Below, one piece after another: positions 42,753 to 56,365 of a stretch of DNA of 64,000 nucleotides. The notes under the pieces were generated by a model that was given only the letters and a program-made list of their open reading frames with translations, ran no database searches and had not been told where the DNA came from. This DNA is from Streptomyces radiopugnans (lineage in GTDB: Bacteria > Actinomycetota > Actinomycetes > Streptomycetales > Streptomycetaceae). Location: contig NZ_FOET01000002.1 of assembly GCF_900110735.1 (NCBI RefSeq), forward strand, positions 535,810-599,809, read 5' to 3'. Every line of letters begins with the position of its first letter. The stretch's first letter is position 1. The translations under genes were made by a program, and so were the position numbers.

Positions 42753-43208
42753 GTGTCGTTCGACGAGGAGTGGAACCGGCTGGTGCAGGCCGCCGCCGAG
42801 CGGAAGGCCGCGCAGACGCGCCTGAACCAGCTCGACGGCGGCGGAGGAGGCGGGGTCGCGACATCCTCCGGCGAACTCGAGGTGTCGCAGAAGGACCTGG
42901 CCGCCGTCGGGGACGCGGCGTTCGACCTCTACGAGCGGCTGCGCAAGGACGGCGACCACGCCCGGGAGAGCAGCACCGGCGCGGCCGCGGGACTGAAGGG
43001 CGACTTCGAGATCGGCGGCGCCCTGGACCACGTCGCGACCCGGTGGCAGGAGCAGCTGCGCACCCTCACCGACGCCTGCGCCCACATCTCCAACCACATG
43101 GAGTACAGCAACAAGGCGCACGCCGACGACGAGCAGCACATCAGCTCGCTGTTCAACAGCGTCTCCGCGCTCGACGAGGGCTTCGACGAGAGGACCCGGC
43201 TCCAGTGA
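42753..43208 (+). CDS. WXG100-like small helical protein (cassette gene 1)
   Basis: Protein of 151 residues, no signal peptide. A Gly-rich stretch (about 30-36) separates an N-terminal helix (FDEEWNRLVQAAAERKAAQT) from a helical hairpin (LAAVGDAAFDLYERLRKDGD, then RWQEQLRTLTDACAHISNHM). The size and the W-containing turn between two helices resemble WXG100/type VII secretion partners, although the turn is WxE rather than WxG. GTG at 42753 follows GGGGGAGAG. Its stop overlaps the start of the large downstream gene (GTGA), so the two are translated together and probably act as partners. Confidence 0.7.
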   Translation: MSFDEEWNRLVQAAAERKAAQTRLNQLDGGGGGGVATSSGELEVSQKDLAAVGDAAFDLYERLRKDGDHARESSTGAAAGLKGDFEIGGALDHVATRWQEQLRTLTDACAHISNHMEYSNKAHADDEQHISSLFNSVSALDEGFDERTRLQ

Positions 43209-45505
43209 AGCTCGACGCCCTCCGCCACGCCGACTTCTCCAAGCTGAGCGCGGCCGTCACCGACTGGTCGGAGATGGTCGAGAAGCTGAGCGTCCTGAAG
43301 GAGGACGCCCGCTCGCAGCTCAAGGGCAAGGCCGACAAGGCCGACTGGACCGGTCTCAACGCCGCCGTCACCCGGGAGTTCGTCGCCAAGACCGCCGGCG
43401 AGTTCGCCGACGCCCACACCCAGGCCTCCTCGATCCACAACATCCTCAAGGACACCCGTGACGAGCTGGTCGAGTACCGCAGGCAGCTCAACGACGCCAT
43501 CGAACGCGGTCTGAAGAAGAACCTGACCGTCATCGCCAACTCCGACGGCAGCTTCACCGTCACCATGAACATCCACCCCGACCGCGCCGCCCGGGGCACC
43601 GACGTCCCCGACCACACCCCCGAGGACGTCACCGCCCTGCGCGACGAGGTCCAGGGCATCCTCACCAAGGCCACCGAGAGCGACTCCAGCGCCGCCAGGG
43701 CGCTCAGGGCCCTGGCCGACCAGACCCCCCACGGCTTCTCCGACGCCTCCTACTCCGACCGCGACTCCGCCGCCGAGGCGATGGAGGCCGCCGACCGGGC
43801 CGTCGAACTCGCCAAGGACCCCGCGGACATGTCCCCGCAGGAGTTCGACGACTTCAACTCCACCATGGCGCGGTACAAGGACGACCCCCTCTTCGCCGAG
43901 CGGTTCGCGACCGGGCTGGGCCCCCAGGGCGTGCTGGACTTCTGGACGGGCATCAACGACCCGCACACCAACATGCAGCTCGGCCAGGCCCGGGTGGACA
44001 AGTACGGCGCCCTGCAGGAGAACCTCGGCCTGACCCTGGCCACCGCCACCCAGTCCGACAGCGCCGCCATGCAGCGCTGGGAGCGGGACATGGTCGGGCT
44101 GACCGGCGAGTTCGTCCCGAGCAGGGACAACCCCCGGGCCGTGGGCGCCCAGGTGATGAGCAACCTGATGCGCTGGGGCGACTTCGACGACAAGTTCCTG
44201 AAGAACTACGGCGACGAGCTCATCCGGGTCGAGAAGGAACGCAGCGGCAACGGCCGCAGCGCGGACCTGGCCTGGCACTTCCCCATGGGGCCGATGCTCA
44301 ACCGGACGGGCACCGACGAGGGTTCGGACCCGATGACGGGCTTCATGATGGCCCTCGGCAAGAGCCCCGACGCCGCCACCGACTTCTTCAACGGCACCTT
44401 CGTCACCAAGGACGAGGACCACGACTTCACCCGGGACACCGACGGCAACGGCAAGGAGGGCAAGGTCGGTCTGACCAACTTCCAGTACCTCTTCGAGGAG
44501 CGGGACTGGCCCAAGCAGTACGACTCCGACTTCAAGGAGAGCATCGCCGGGCAGAACGCCATGGGCTGGGCCCTGGAGGCCGCGGCGACCGGCCACCCGG
44601 CCGGTGAGCAGCCCGGCCCGGACACCCCTCCGCACAGCCCGGAGCAGGCCCGGCTGGTGGAGCAGATCTTCGAATCCGTCTCGGCGGACACCGAGCGCCT
44701 CACCGAGCGCGGCTACCTGTCGGACAGCATGGGCCAGATCGCGGCGGAGTACCTGCCCGATATCAACCGGGCCACCGCCGACGACGTGCACGGAAACACC
44801 AACAAGCTCTTCCCCGTCGCCGGCACCGCCGCTGAGCTGGACCACAACGACGTCACACGCTTCCTCGTCAGCGTGGGCCAGAACCCGGAGGGGTTCGCCA
44901 GGGTGGAGATGGGCCAGAAGGCCTACATGACCAACCTGATGGACTACCACCTGAATCCCGATCTCCCGGAGGACAGGCGGTATCCGCAGGACCCCCAGAC
45001 CACGATCGAGGAGATCGCACGGCGATCCGGCGAGGTCAGCGGAACCCTGGCCATCGGCCGCCAGGAGGCGGTCCTGGAGGATGCCCACCAGAAGGACGAG
45101 GATTACAAGAAGTCGATGGGCCAGGTGAAGAACATCGTCTCCGGCACCATCGGCACCGGCATCGGCGTGGGGACGAGTTTCGTCGCGACGCCCGTCGCAG
45201 GGGCCGTCGCGGGCGGAACCGCGAACACCGTCAGCAGCGTCGTCCTGGAGCAGATCTTCGGCAATGTCGAGCCGAACAATCTCAAGGAAGCAGGAAAGAA
45301 CGAGGGCGTGAGATGGGAGATGGCCAGGCAGAACAGCACGGAGCACGGCCAGATCGCCGCAATCGAAGCCGCCAAGGCCCATGACCTGCCGTACAGCAAT
45401 AAGGTGGCGGACTGGGTGCTGTACGGAAACGAGGACGGTTTCGCCAACGCCTCCGTCAACGTTTCCCGGATGGCCGACGACCTGGACACCAACATCCCCA
45501 GCTGA
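43205..45505 (+). CDS. Large protein of unknown function with C-terminal glycine-rich membrane-like segment (cassette gene 2)
   Basis: Protein of 766 residues. An N-terminal helical region (FSKLSAAVTDWSEMVEKLSV, then DWTGLNAAVTREFVAKTAGE) looks like a WXG-type four-helix partner with a W-x-G turn at DWTGL. The middle (about 130-640) is mainly helical, rich in Asp and Glu, with patches such as DPMTGFMMALGKSPDAATDF and KDEDHDFTRDTDGNG, the latter resembling a calcium loop. Near 640-685 is IVSGTIGTGIGVGTSFVATP and GAVAGGTANTVSSV, a glycine-zipper-like hydrophobic segment. I recognise close relatives in many Streptomyces but no assigned function; a DUF6571-type label is possible. Translationally coupled to gene 1, 49 bp before the lipoprotein. 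Confidence 0.7.
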   Translation: MKLDALRHADFSKLSAAVTDWSEMVEKLSVLKEDARSQLKGKADKADWTGLNAAVTREFVAKTAGEFADAHTQASSIHNILKDTRDELVEYRRQLNDAIERGLKKNLTVIANSDGSFTVTMNIHPDRAARGTDVPDHTPEDVTALRDEVQGILTKATESDSSAARALRALADQTPHGFSDASYSDRDSAAEAMEAADRAVELAKDPADMSPQEFDDFNSTMARYKDDPLFAERFATGLGPQGVLDFWTGINDPHTNMQLGQARVDKYGALQENLGLTLATATQSDSAAMQRWERDMVGLTGEFVPSRDNPRAVGAQVMSNLMRWGDFDDKFLKNYGDELIRVEKERSGNGRSADLAWHFPMGPMLNRTGTDEGSDPMTGFMMALGKSPDAATDFFNGTFVTKDEDHDFTRDTDGNGKEGKVGLTNFQYLFEERDWPKQYDSDFKESIAGQNAMGWALEAAATGHPAGEQPGPDTPPHSPEQARLVEQIFESVSADTERLTERGYLSDSMGQIAAEYLPDINRATADDVHGNTNKLFPVAGTAAELDHNDVTRFLVSVGQNPEGFARVEMGQKAYMTNLMDYHLNPDLPEDRRYPQDPQTTIEEIARRSGEVSGTLAIGRQEAVLEDAHQKDEDYKKSMGQVKNIVSGTIGTGIGVGTSFVATPVAGAVAGGTANTVSSVVLEQIFGNVEPNNLKEAGKNEGVRWEMARQNSTEHGQIAAIEAAKAHDLPYSNKVADWVLYGNEDGFANASVNVSRMADDLDTNIPS

Positions 45506-45554
45506 CGGCACGCCACGGCCGCACCCTCAACCTTCCCATGACACCGAGGTCGAA

Positions 45555-46100
45555 TTGAGAAGTTCAGGAGAACTCGCACGACAGCGGACCCGGCTCTTGG
45601 CCTCGGCCGCCGGAGCACTGCTCCTCTGCCTCGGGACGACCGCCTGCTCCTCTCAGGAGAGGAACTACGAGATCCCCTCCGCCCTGTGCGGCACGGCCGT
45701 CTCCCCCGATCTCACAACGCCCCTCCTGCCCCCGGGAGACAGGATCTCCTCCACCCTTTCCGACAGGGTGGAGGGGGTGAAGCGCTGTCTCGTCGACGTC
45801 GACGGCCAACAGGTACTCGCGCTCAGTACCGAGTGGTGGAAGAAAGGGACCTCCCTGGGCAAGGCCGCTCTCGTTATCCCCAACGTCGATCCGGACGACA
45901 AGGAGACGGAGGACGGGCGGTATCTCTACTCGGACACCGGGGCGATCGGGAAGGTCACTTGCCCGAACCCCCGCAAGGACGATGGCGATCTCTTCGTGGC
46001 GGCACGGGTCAATGAGCCCGGCAGGCCGGACGAGGCGGCGATGAAGAAGTTGATCGCCGCCTACGCCGAAGCCGTCGGGAAGTCCGGCGAGTGCACCTGA
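45555..46100 (+). CDS. Small lipoprotein (cassette gene 3)
   Basis: Protein of 181 residues starting at TTG 45555, 5 bases after GAGG. A hydrophobic stretch LLASAAGALLLCLG ends in the lipobox TTAC at Cys31, so the mature protein should be anchored outside. The mature part has cysteines in ALCGTA, KRCLV, VTCPN and GECT, perhaps two disulfides, and a WWKKGT strand. Streptomyces WXG-type cassettes often carry such a lipoprotein; in the context of gene 2 it might be a receptor or an immunity-like partner. No family is recognised. Confidence 0.75.
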   Translation: MRSSGELARQRTRLLASAAGALLLCLGTTACSSQERNYEIPSALCGTAVSPDLTTPLLPPGDRISSTLSDRVEGVKRCLVDVDGQQVLALSTEWWKKGTSLGKAALVIPNVDPDDKETEDGRYLYSDTGAIGKVTCPNPRKDDGDLFVAARVNEPGRPDEAAMKKLIAAYAEAVGKSGECT

Positions 46101-46140
46101 GGCCCGCCGGGCCGGCCGGCGCGCCGCCGCTGCCCGCGCG

Positions 46141-46845
46141 TCATCCCGTGGGCAGGGCCCTCACCCAGGTCCGGTCCTCGGTGAGGTAGGAGTCGACGGC
46201 CAGGCCCGCGCCGGCCAGCGCCTCCTCGAACTCCTCCCGGTCCAGCCGCCGGGAGAGGAACGTCTGGGTCCACGTCCCGTCCGGGAAGACGTACTCGCAG
46301 CGGATGGAGGACACCCGCGGGTCGTCGGTGGGGTCGGCCGCGGCGATCCTGACCAGTCCGCCGCCGGCCCTCCGCTCCCGGGGCACCCTGTCGTGCCAGT
46401 CCTCACCCTCGCGCTGGATCAGCACGCACCCGTCGTCCGCGACGTGCCGGCGGCAGGCGCGCAGCAGCGCGTCGCGCACCCGGACGTCGCCCGCGTGGAC
46501 CAGGAAGGAGGACAGCAGGACGGCGTCGAAGCGTTCGCCCAGTTCCAGTGTCTCGATGGGCGAGCACACGGTGCGGGCGCCGCGCACGTGCTCCAGCATC
46601 CCCGGCGACTCGTCGACGGCCGTCACCGTGAAGCCGCGTTCCAGCAGGGGGTGGGTCACCCGGCCCGTGCCACAGCCCAGTTCCAGCAGGCTCGCCCCGG
46701 CGGGGACGGCCGAGGCGATGACGTCGGGCTCGTCGCCGACGGACAGGCGGGTGTAGACCTCCACCGCGCAGCCGTCGGGGGTGATCGCTCCGGGGCCCGT
46801 GCCGCTGTGGCCCCGACGGGTCTCCTCGTGCGCCGGTCCGCTCAT
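46141..46845 (-). CDS. Class I SAM-dependent methyltransferase
   Basis: Protein of 234 residues. The SAM-binding motif I is LLELGCGTGRVTHPLLERG, with VTAVDESPGMLEHVRG (motif II acid) and FDAVLLSSFLVHAGD (motif IV) following, a standard Rossmann methyltransferase of the Methyltransf_25 type. The C-terminal strands (YVFPDGTWTQTFLSRRLD) are those of small-molecule methyltransferases. The substrate is unknown. It lies downstream of guaB1 but is separated from it by a strong hairpin, so it probably has its own promoter. Confidence 0.85.
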   Translation of the reverse strand: MSGPAHEETRRGHSGTGPGAITPDGCAVEVYTRLSVGDEPDVIASAVPAGASLLELGCGTGRVTHPLLERGFTVTAVDESPGMLEHVRGARTVCSPIETLELGERFDAVLLSSFLVHAGDVRVRDALLRACRRHVADDGCVLIQREGEDWHDRVPRERRAGGGLVRIAAADPTDDPRVSSIRCEYVFPDGTWTQTFLSRRLDREEFEEALAGAGLAVDSYLTEDRTWVRALPTG

Positions 46846-46861
46846 GGGCCCATCGAAGCAG

Positions 46862-46895
46862 CCGCGGCCCGTCCCGGAAAGGGGACGGGCCGCGG
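46862..46895 (-). terminator. Hairpin terminator of guaB1
   Basis: CCGCGGCCCGTCCC and GGGACGGGCCGCGG form a perfect 14-bp stem around a 6-base loop, 43 bp beyond the guaB1 stop on the minus strand. Confidence 0.8.
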
Positions 46896-46937
46896 GTCCG
46901 GGCGGATCCCGCTCGGGGCGGAGGCGGGAGCGGCGGG

Positions 46938-49541
<2,604 letters not shown>

Positions 49542-49666
49542 CTACCGTTCCGCCGTACTCGTGTACGCGCCCGTCCCTCACTCTGCGCGTTCATCCTCGC
49601 AGATCCACGGCGGTCCTGATCCACTCCGTGCACGGTGCACCCATGCCCGTTCCCACCGGCCGCCCC

Positions 49667-50380
49667 TCAGGCGCCCCGGGCCGTCCTTTGGTGGGCGCAC
49701 GTGCCGGCGGCTCCGTCGGCGGCCTCCCGTGCCTGGGCGCGCAGGGCCCGCACCGCCGCGGCCGGGTCGTCCGCGCCGTAGACGGCCGAGCCGGCCACGA
49801 AGACGTCCGCGCCGGCCTCGGCGCACCGCTCGATGGTGGAGGCCGACACCCCGCCGTCCACCTGGAGCCACAGCTGCAGGCCGTGCTTGTCGATGAGCTG
49901 CCGGGTGCGGCGGATCTTGGGCAGCATGACGTCGAGGAACGCCTGGCCGCCGAAGCCGGGTTCGACGGTCATCACCAGCAGCATGTCCAGCTCGGGCAGC
50001 AGGTCCTCGTACGGCTCGATCGGCGTGGCGGGCTTGAGCGCCATGGAGGCGCGGGCGCCCTTGGCACGGATCTCGCGGGCCAGCCGCACCGGTGCGGCGG
50101 CGGCCTCGGCGTGGAAGGTGACCGAACCGGCCCCCGCCTCGACGTACTGCGGCGCCCAGCGGTCGGGGTCCTCGATCATCAGATGGCAGTCCAGCGGGGT
50201 GTCGGTCGCCTTGCGCAGCGACTCGACGACCGGGACACCGAGCGTGAGGTTGGGGACGAAGTGGTTGTCCATCACGTCCACATGGAGCCAGTCGGCGCCC
50301 TCGGGTCCTCCGACGCGCCGCGCCTCCTCGGCCAGGCGCGCGAAGTCGGCGGACAGGATGCTGGGGTTGATCTGAACCAT
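49667..50380 (-). CDS. rpe: Ribulose-phosphate 3-epimerase
   Basis: Pentose phosphate pathway enzyme interconverting ribulose 5-phosphate and xylulose 5-phosphate. The TIM barrel of 237 residues shows [16 protein letters not shown], the metal/catalytic motif [36 protein letters not shown] and [13 protein letters not shown] with the second catalytic Asp and phosphate-binding glycines. All key residues are present. The C-terminal 20 residues are a non-conserved Ala-rich tail. It is 74 bp after rsmB on the same strand. Confidence 0.96.
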   Translation of the reverse strand: MVQINPSILSADFARLAEEARRVGGPEGADWLHVDVMDNHFVPNLTLGVPVVESLRKATDTPLDCHLMIEDPDRWAPQYVEAGAGSVTFHAEAAAAPVRLAREIRAKGARASMALKPATPIEPYEDLLPELDMLLVMTVEPGFGGQAFLDVMLPKIRRTRQLIDKHGLQLWLQVDGGVSASTIERCAEAGADVFVAGSAVYGADDPAAAVRALRAQAREAADGAAGTCAHQRTARGA

Positions 50381-50454
50381 GGCCCCAGTATGTCGTGTCA
50401 CCCGTCCGGCCCTACCGTCAGGTGCGCCCCCGCGCGCCGGCGCCGGCCCGCGGC

Positions 50455-51855
50455 TCAGGTGCGGCGCAGCAGGGCGAGGTACATCGCGTCGGTGCCGTGC
50501 AGGTGCGGCCAGAGCTGGATGTCGGGGCCGTCGCCGAGGGCGGGCACACCGGGCAGCATCGGCCGGGCGTCGATCATCTCGGCGCTCTCGTGCTTCAGCA
50601 CGTCGTCGACGACCGCGCGGGTCTCGGCCGGGTGGGGCGAGCAGGTGGCGTAGCCGACGACGCCGCCGGGCCGGGCCGCCCGCAGCGCCTCGGTCAGCAG
50701 TCCGCGCTGGAGCGGGGCGAAGCCGGCCAGGTCCTCGGGGCGGCGGCGCCAGCGTGCCTCGGGGCGGCGGCGCAGCGCGCCCAGCCCGGTGCAGGGCACG
50801 TCGACCAGGACGCGGTCGAAGGAGCCGGGCCGCCAGGCGGGGCGGGTGCCGTCGGCGGTGACCACCTGGTACGGGCCGGGGTTGCCGCGCAGGGCGCGGG
50901 CCACCAGGCGGGCGCGGTGCGGCTGCTTCTCGGCGGCGAGCAGGGCCGCGCCGCGTCCGGCGGCCAGCGCGCCCAGCAGGGCGGCCTTGCCGCCCGGCCC
51001 GGCGCAGCCGTCCAGCCAGCGGCGGTCGGGGCCGTCCAGCGGCGCGTTCGCCAGCGCGAGGGCGACGAGCTGGCTGCCCTCGTCCTGCACCCCGGCGCGC
51101 CCCTCGCGCACGGCGCCGATCGCGCCGGGCTCGCCGCCCTCGGTGAGCCGTACGGCGTACGGCGACCAGCGGCCGGGGACGGCGTCGCCGGTCAGCAGTT
51201 CCTCGGCGGTGGCGCGGCCGGGGCGGGCGACCAGGGTGACCTCGGGCCGGGCGTTGTCGGCCTCCAGCAGCGCCTCGACGTCCCCGCGCCCGCCGCCGAG
51301 CGCGTCCCACAGGGCGGAGACGATCCAGCGGGGGTGGGCGTGGACGATCCCCAGGTGCTCCTCGGGGTCGTCCTCGTAGGGCGGGGCGACCTTCTCCAGC
51401 CAGCCCTCCAGGTCGTCGGCGGCGATCCTGCGCAGCACGGCGTTGACGAACCTCGCCCGCCCGTCGCCGAGCACCACCCGGGCCAGCTCCACGGTGGCGC
51501 TCACCGCGGCGTGGGCGGGGATGCGGGTGCCCAGCAACTGGTGGGCGCCGAGCGAGAGGACGTCCAGCACCGGCGGGTCCACCTCGCGCAGCGGGCGGTC
51601 CACGCAGGCGGCGACGATCTCGTCGTAGGTGCCCTGCCGGCGCAGTGTGCCGTAGACCAGCTCGGTGGCCAGGGCCGCGTCCCGCCCGTCGATGTCGCCG
51701 CGCTCGCGGGCCTCGCGCAGCAGCGGGGGCAGGACGAGGTTGGCGTACGCGTCGCGCTCGTCCACGGCCCGCAGCGCCTCGTAGGCGATCAGGCGGACGG
51801 GGTCCTTCTTGGGACGGCGGTAGGGCCTGGCGGGACGGCGTGGCCGGCTGCTCAC
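50455..51855 (-). CDS. rsmB: 16S rRNA m5C967-type methyltransferase RsmB
   Basis: Protein of about 466 residues with an N-terminal NusB-like RNA-binding domain ([20 protein letters not shown] to [14 protein letters not shown]) and a C-terminal Sun/NOL1/NOP2 methyltransferase domain. [18 protein letters not shown] binds [23 protein letters not shown] holds the first cysteine, and [16 protein letters not shown] the nucleophilic one. GTG 51855 is preferred because the RRPKKDPVR segment normally lies near the N-terminus; ATG 51918 would add 21 residues. It is downstream of fmt, as in many bacteria. Confidence 0.93.
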   Translation of the reverse strand: MSSRPRRPARPYRRPKKDPVRLIAYEALRAVDERDAYANLVLPPLLREARERGDIDGRDAALATELVYGTLRRQGTYDEIVAACVDRPLREVDPPVLDVLSLGAHQLLGTRIPAHAAVSATVELARVVLGDGRARFVNAVLRRIAADDLEGWLEKVAPPYEDDPEEHLGIVHAHPRWIVSALWDALGGGRGDVEALLEADNARPEVTLVARPGRATAEELLTGDAVPGRWSPYAVRLTEGGEPGAIGAVREGRAGVQDEGSQLVALALANAPLDGPDRRWLDGCAGPGGKAALLGALAAGRGAALLAAEKQPHRARLVARALRGNPGPYQVVTADGTRPAWRPGSFDRVLVDVPCTGLGALRRRPEARWRRRPEDLAGFAPLQRGLLTEALRAARPGGVVGYATCSPHPAETRAVVDDVLKHESAEMIDARPMLPGVPALGDGPDIQLWPHLHGTDAMYLALLRRT

Positions 51856-52007
51856 GGAAAAGGTGCTCCGGGTGGTGTCGGGGGGCGGCGCGCGGTGGGC
51901 GCCGGGTGGGTGCGGCATTCCAGCCTAATCGCACCCGTCCGGGCGTCCCGCCCGGGTGGCGCCGGCTCCCCGCCGGGGCGGGGTGGGGCGGTCCGGAGCC
52001 GGCCGCC

Positions 52008-53940
<1,933 letters not shown>

Positions 53941-54020
53941 TCCCCAGCCGTCTCCCCCGCCGCCCGGCGCCCGGCCCCTCCCCCTCGGCCCGGCGCCGGG
54001 CGGTTCCGCGTCCAAAGGCG

Positions 54021-54083
54021 CCGCAGGGCTGTTCCAGGGCTGCTCCGGAGCCGTCCCGGAGCGGCCCTGGAGCGGCCCTGCGG
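54021..54083 (+). terminator. 28-bp hairpin, strand-biased by G-U pairs
   Basis: Arms 54021-54048 and 54056-54083 pair along 28 positions around a 7-base loop; the only three non-Watson-Crick positions are T opposite G, which become U-G pairs in plus-strand RNA but A-C mismatches in minus-strand RNA. It therefore best terminates the plus-strand gene ending at 53940 and protects priA from antisense transcription. Confidence 0.8.
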
Positions 54084-54087
54084 GCGG

Positions 54088-56250
54088 TCAGCCGATGTCC
54101 TCCGGATCGACGCGGACGCGTACGGGCTCGCTCCCCCGGCGTGCGAGGCGGGCCGCACGGGCGGTCCTGAGCGCGGCGGCGAGCGCCGCGCCGCTGCCCG
54201 GCGGCACCCTCACCAGGGCCCTGTCCCACCGCTCGCCCGGCGGAGGGCCGCCCGGGCGCCGGGGCCGCCCCGCATCGGGCACCGGCAGCGGCACCGGCCC
54301 CAGGACCTCCGCGTCGGGCGGCAGTTCGGCCGCGGCCAGCAGTTCGGCGACGGCTTCGGGCGGGCCCGTCACGGCGGCCATCCGGGACACCGGCGGGAAG
54401 CCCAGCTCGGCCCGCTCGGCCAGCTCGCGCCGCGCGTACCCGGCCGGGTCCCAGCGCACCAGTGCCTGGACGGGGCGCAGCGTCGGCTCGGCCATCACCA
54501 CCACCGTGCCGCCCTCGGTGTGGGGGCGCACCAGTGCGGCGGCGTCCAGCCAGCGGCGCAGGGCCTCCTCCCCCGCGCGCAGGTCGGGGCGGGAGAGCAG
54601 CGCCCAGCCGTCCAGCAGCAGGGCCGCCGCGTAGCCGGGGCCCTCGGCGACCGGCTCCGCGCCGGGGGTGCTGACCACCAGGGCGGGCCGGTCGGGCACC
54701 GCGTCCAGGACGTGGTCGCGGCCGGAGGTGCGGACGGGCACGGACGGGAAGGCCCGGCCCAGCTCCTCGGCGGTGCGCCGGGCTCCGAAGACCCGCCCCC
54801 GCAGGCGGGTCCCGCCGCACTCGGCACACGCCCAGCCGGGCGTGTCGCGTCCGCACCAGCCGCAGCGGGGCGGGGCGTCACCGCCGGTGGCCTCGAGGGG
54901 GCCGGAGCAGTGGGCGCAGCGGGCGGGCTCGCGGCAGCGGTCGCAGGCCAGCCGGGGCACATAGCCGCGCCGCGGCACCTGCACCAGCACCGGGCCGCGC
55001 CGCAGCGCCTCGCGCACGGTGCTCCAGGCGAGGGTGGGCAGCCGGGCGGCGCGCGCGGCCGGGTCGCGGGCCTCGTCGCCGTCGCCGACGGTGCGGACGA
55101 GGGGGGCACTCGCCCGTACCGCGTCGCGGTCGGCGGCCAGCGGGCGGGCCCAGCCGGTCTCGAGGAGCTGCGCGGCCTCCACGGTGCCGCTGTGCGCGCC
55201 CAGCAGGAAGCCGCATCTGTCACGGGCGGCGCGCAGCAGCAGCACCTCGCGGGCGTGCGGCATCGGTTCGCGGGGGTCGCGGTGGCTGGGGTCCCCGTCG
55301 TCCCAGATCGCGACCAGCCCCAGGTCGTGCACGGGCGCGAACATCGCGGCGCGGGTGCCCACGACGCAGCGGACCAGCCCGCGGTTGACGGCGAGCCAGC
55401 GGCGGTAGCGGGCCTCGGCCCCGGCGTCGGCGGTCAGCAGCACGTGCCGGCCGCCGCCGACCAGGGCGGTGAGGGCGGCGTCCACCCGGGCCGCGGCCCG
55501 TCCGTCGGGCAGTACGGCGAGCGCGCCGCGGCCGGAGGCCAGGGCGGCGGCCAGGGCGCGGGCCAGCTCGTCGGGCCAGTGCGGGCCGGGCAGCGCCGTC
55601 CACACCGCGCGCGGGGACTCCCCCTCGGCCAGCGCCCGCAGGTAGCCGGGCCCGGCCGGGTAGCGCGCCCAGGAGGACGCCTCGGGCGGCCGGGGTGGTG
55701 GCGGGGGCGCGGCGGGGGCCCCCGCGGCGGGCGTCTTCTCCGCGCGGGCCATGCGCGGGGGCACGGCGAGCTGGACGACATCGGCCAGCGCCCCGGCGTA
55801 GCGGTCGGCGACGGCCTGGCACAGCCGCAGCAGGCCGGGGCCGAGGACGGGCTCCGGGGAGAGGACCTGGGCGATGGGAGCGAGGACGCCGGGGAAGTCG
55901 GAGTCCGCGCGGCGCTCGACGATGAAGCCGTTGACCAGCCCGCCGCCCTCGCGGCGTCCGCCCCGCTCCCCCGCCCCGAAGCGCACCCGCACCCGCGCCC
56001 CGGGCCGGGCCTCGGCGTCCATGGCGGCGGGAACGGCGTAGTCGAAGAGACGGTCGAGGTGGAGCAGCCCCTTGTCGACCAGGACGCGGGCGACGGGATC
56101 GCGCTCGGCGAGCTCGGCGCCGCGCCAGGTGCGCGGCCGGGCACGGGGCGGCTTGGCCCGGCGGACGGTCTCGCGGATCAGCGCGAGCTGTTCGCCCCCC
56201 GGCGGGTCCTGCGCCGGGGGCCTGTCCGATCGCCCGTTCTCGCTGCTCAC
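54088..56250 (-). CDS. priA: PriA-like replication-restart protein lacking helicase motif I
   Basis: Protein of 720 residues in the place and with the architecture of PriA: an N-terminal 3'-DNA-binding domain (ARVLVDKGLLHLDRLFDYAV, then ARPGARVRVRFGAG), a helicase-like core and the zinc region CDRCREPARCAHC with CGWCGRDTPGWACAECGG. The Walker A GxTGSGKT of true PriA is missing; the equivalent region reads ALPGPHWPDELARALAAALA, and the DEEH-type box is IWDDGDPSH. It should thus be unable to hydrolyse ATP. Known actinobacterial PriA proteins share this loss and probably act only as primosome scaffolds. Start GTG 56250. Confidence 0.9.
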   Translation of the reverse strand: MSSENGRSDRPPAQDPPGGEQLALIRETVRRAKPPRARPRTWRGAELAERDPVARVLVDKGLLHLDRLFDYAVPAAMDAEARPGARVRVRFGAGERGGRREGGGLVNGFIVERRADSDFPGVLAPIAQVLSPEPVLGPGLLRLCQAVADRYAGALADVVQLAVPPRMARAEKTPAAGAPAAPPPPPRPPEASSWARYPAGPGYLRALAEGESPRAVWTALPGPHWPDELARALAAALASGRGALAVLPDGRAAARVDAALTALVGGGRHVLLTADAGAEARYRRWLAVNRGLVRCVVGTRAAMFAPVHDLGLVAIWDDGDPSHRDPREPMPHAREVLLLRAARDRCGFLLGAHSGTVEAAQLLETGWARPLAADRDAVRASAPLVRTVGDGDEARDPAARAARLPTLAWSTVREALRRGPVLVQVPRRGYVPRLACDRCREPARCAHCSGPLEATGGDAPPRCGWCGRDTPGWACAECGGTRLRGRVFGARRTAEELGRAFPSVPVRTSGRDHVLDAVPDRPALVVSTPGAEPVAEGPGYAAALLLDGWALLSRPDLRAGEEALRRWLDAAALVRPHTEGGTVVVMAEPTLRPVQALVRWDPAGYARRELAERAELGFPPVSRMAAVTGPPEAVAELLAAAELPPDAEVLGPVPLPVPDAGRPRRPGGPPPGERWDRALVRVPPGSGAALAAALRTARAARLARRGSEPVRVRVDPEDIG

Positions 56251-56284
56251 AGCCCCCAGTCCTACCAGAACCCTCTGACACGGC

Positions 56285-56322
56285 CCGGCCCCGCGGCTCC
56301 CGGCGGGGAGTCGCGGGGCCGG
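56285..56322 (-). terminator. 17-bp hairpin after metK
   Basis: CCGGCCCCGCGGCTCCC pairs with GGGAGTCGCGGGGCCGG around GGCG; one position is G opposite T. It lies between the metK stop (56366) and the priA start (56250). Confidence 0.75.
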
Positions 56323-56365
56323 ACCCGCGCCGGCGGGCGCGGGCTGGCTGCCGCGGCGCGCGGTG

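Noticed and set aside
42929..45511. Long minus-strand frame opposite the 766-residue cassette protein
   Set aside because: Third-position GC bias and translational overlap support the plus strand; the minus frame is Val/Leu/Gly-rich without features.
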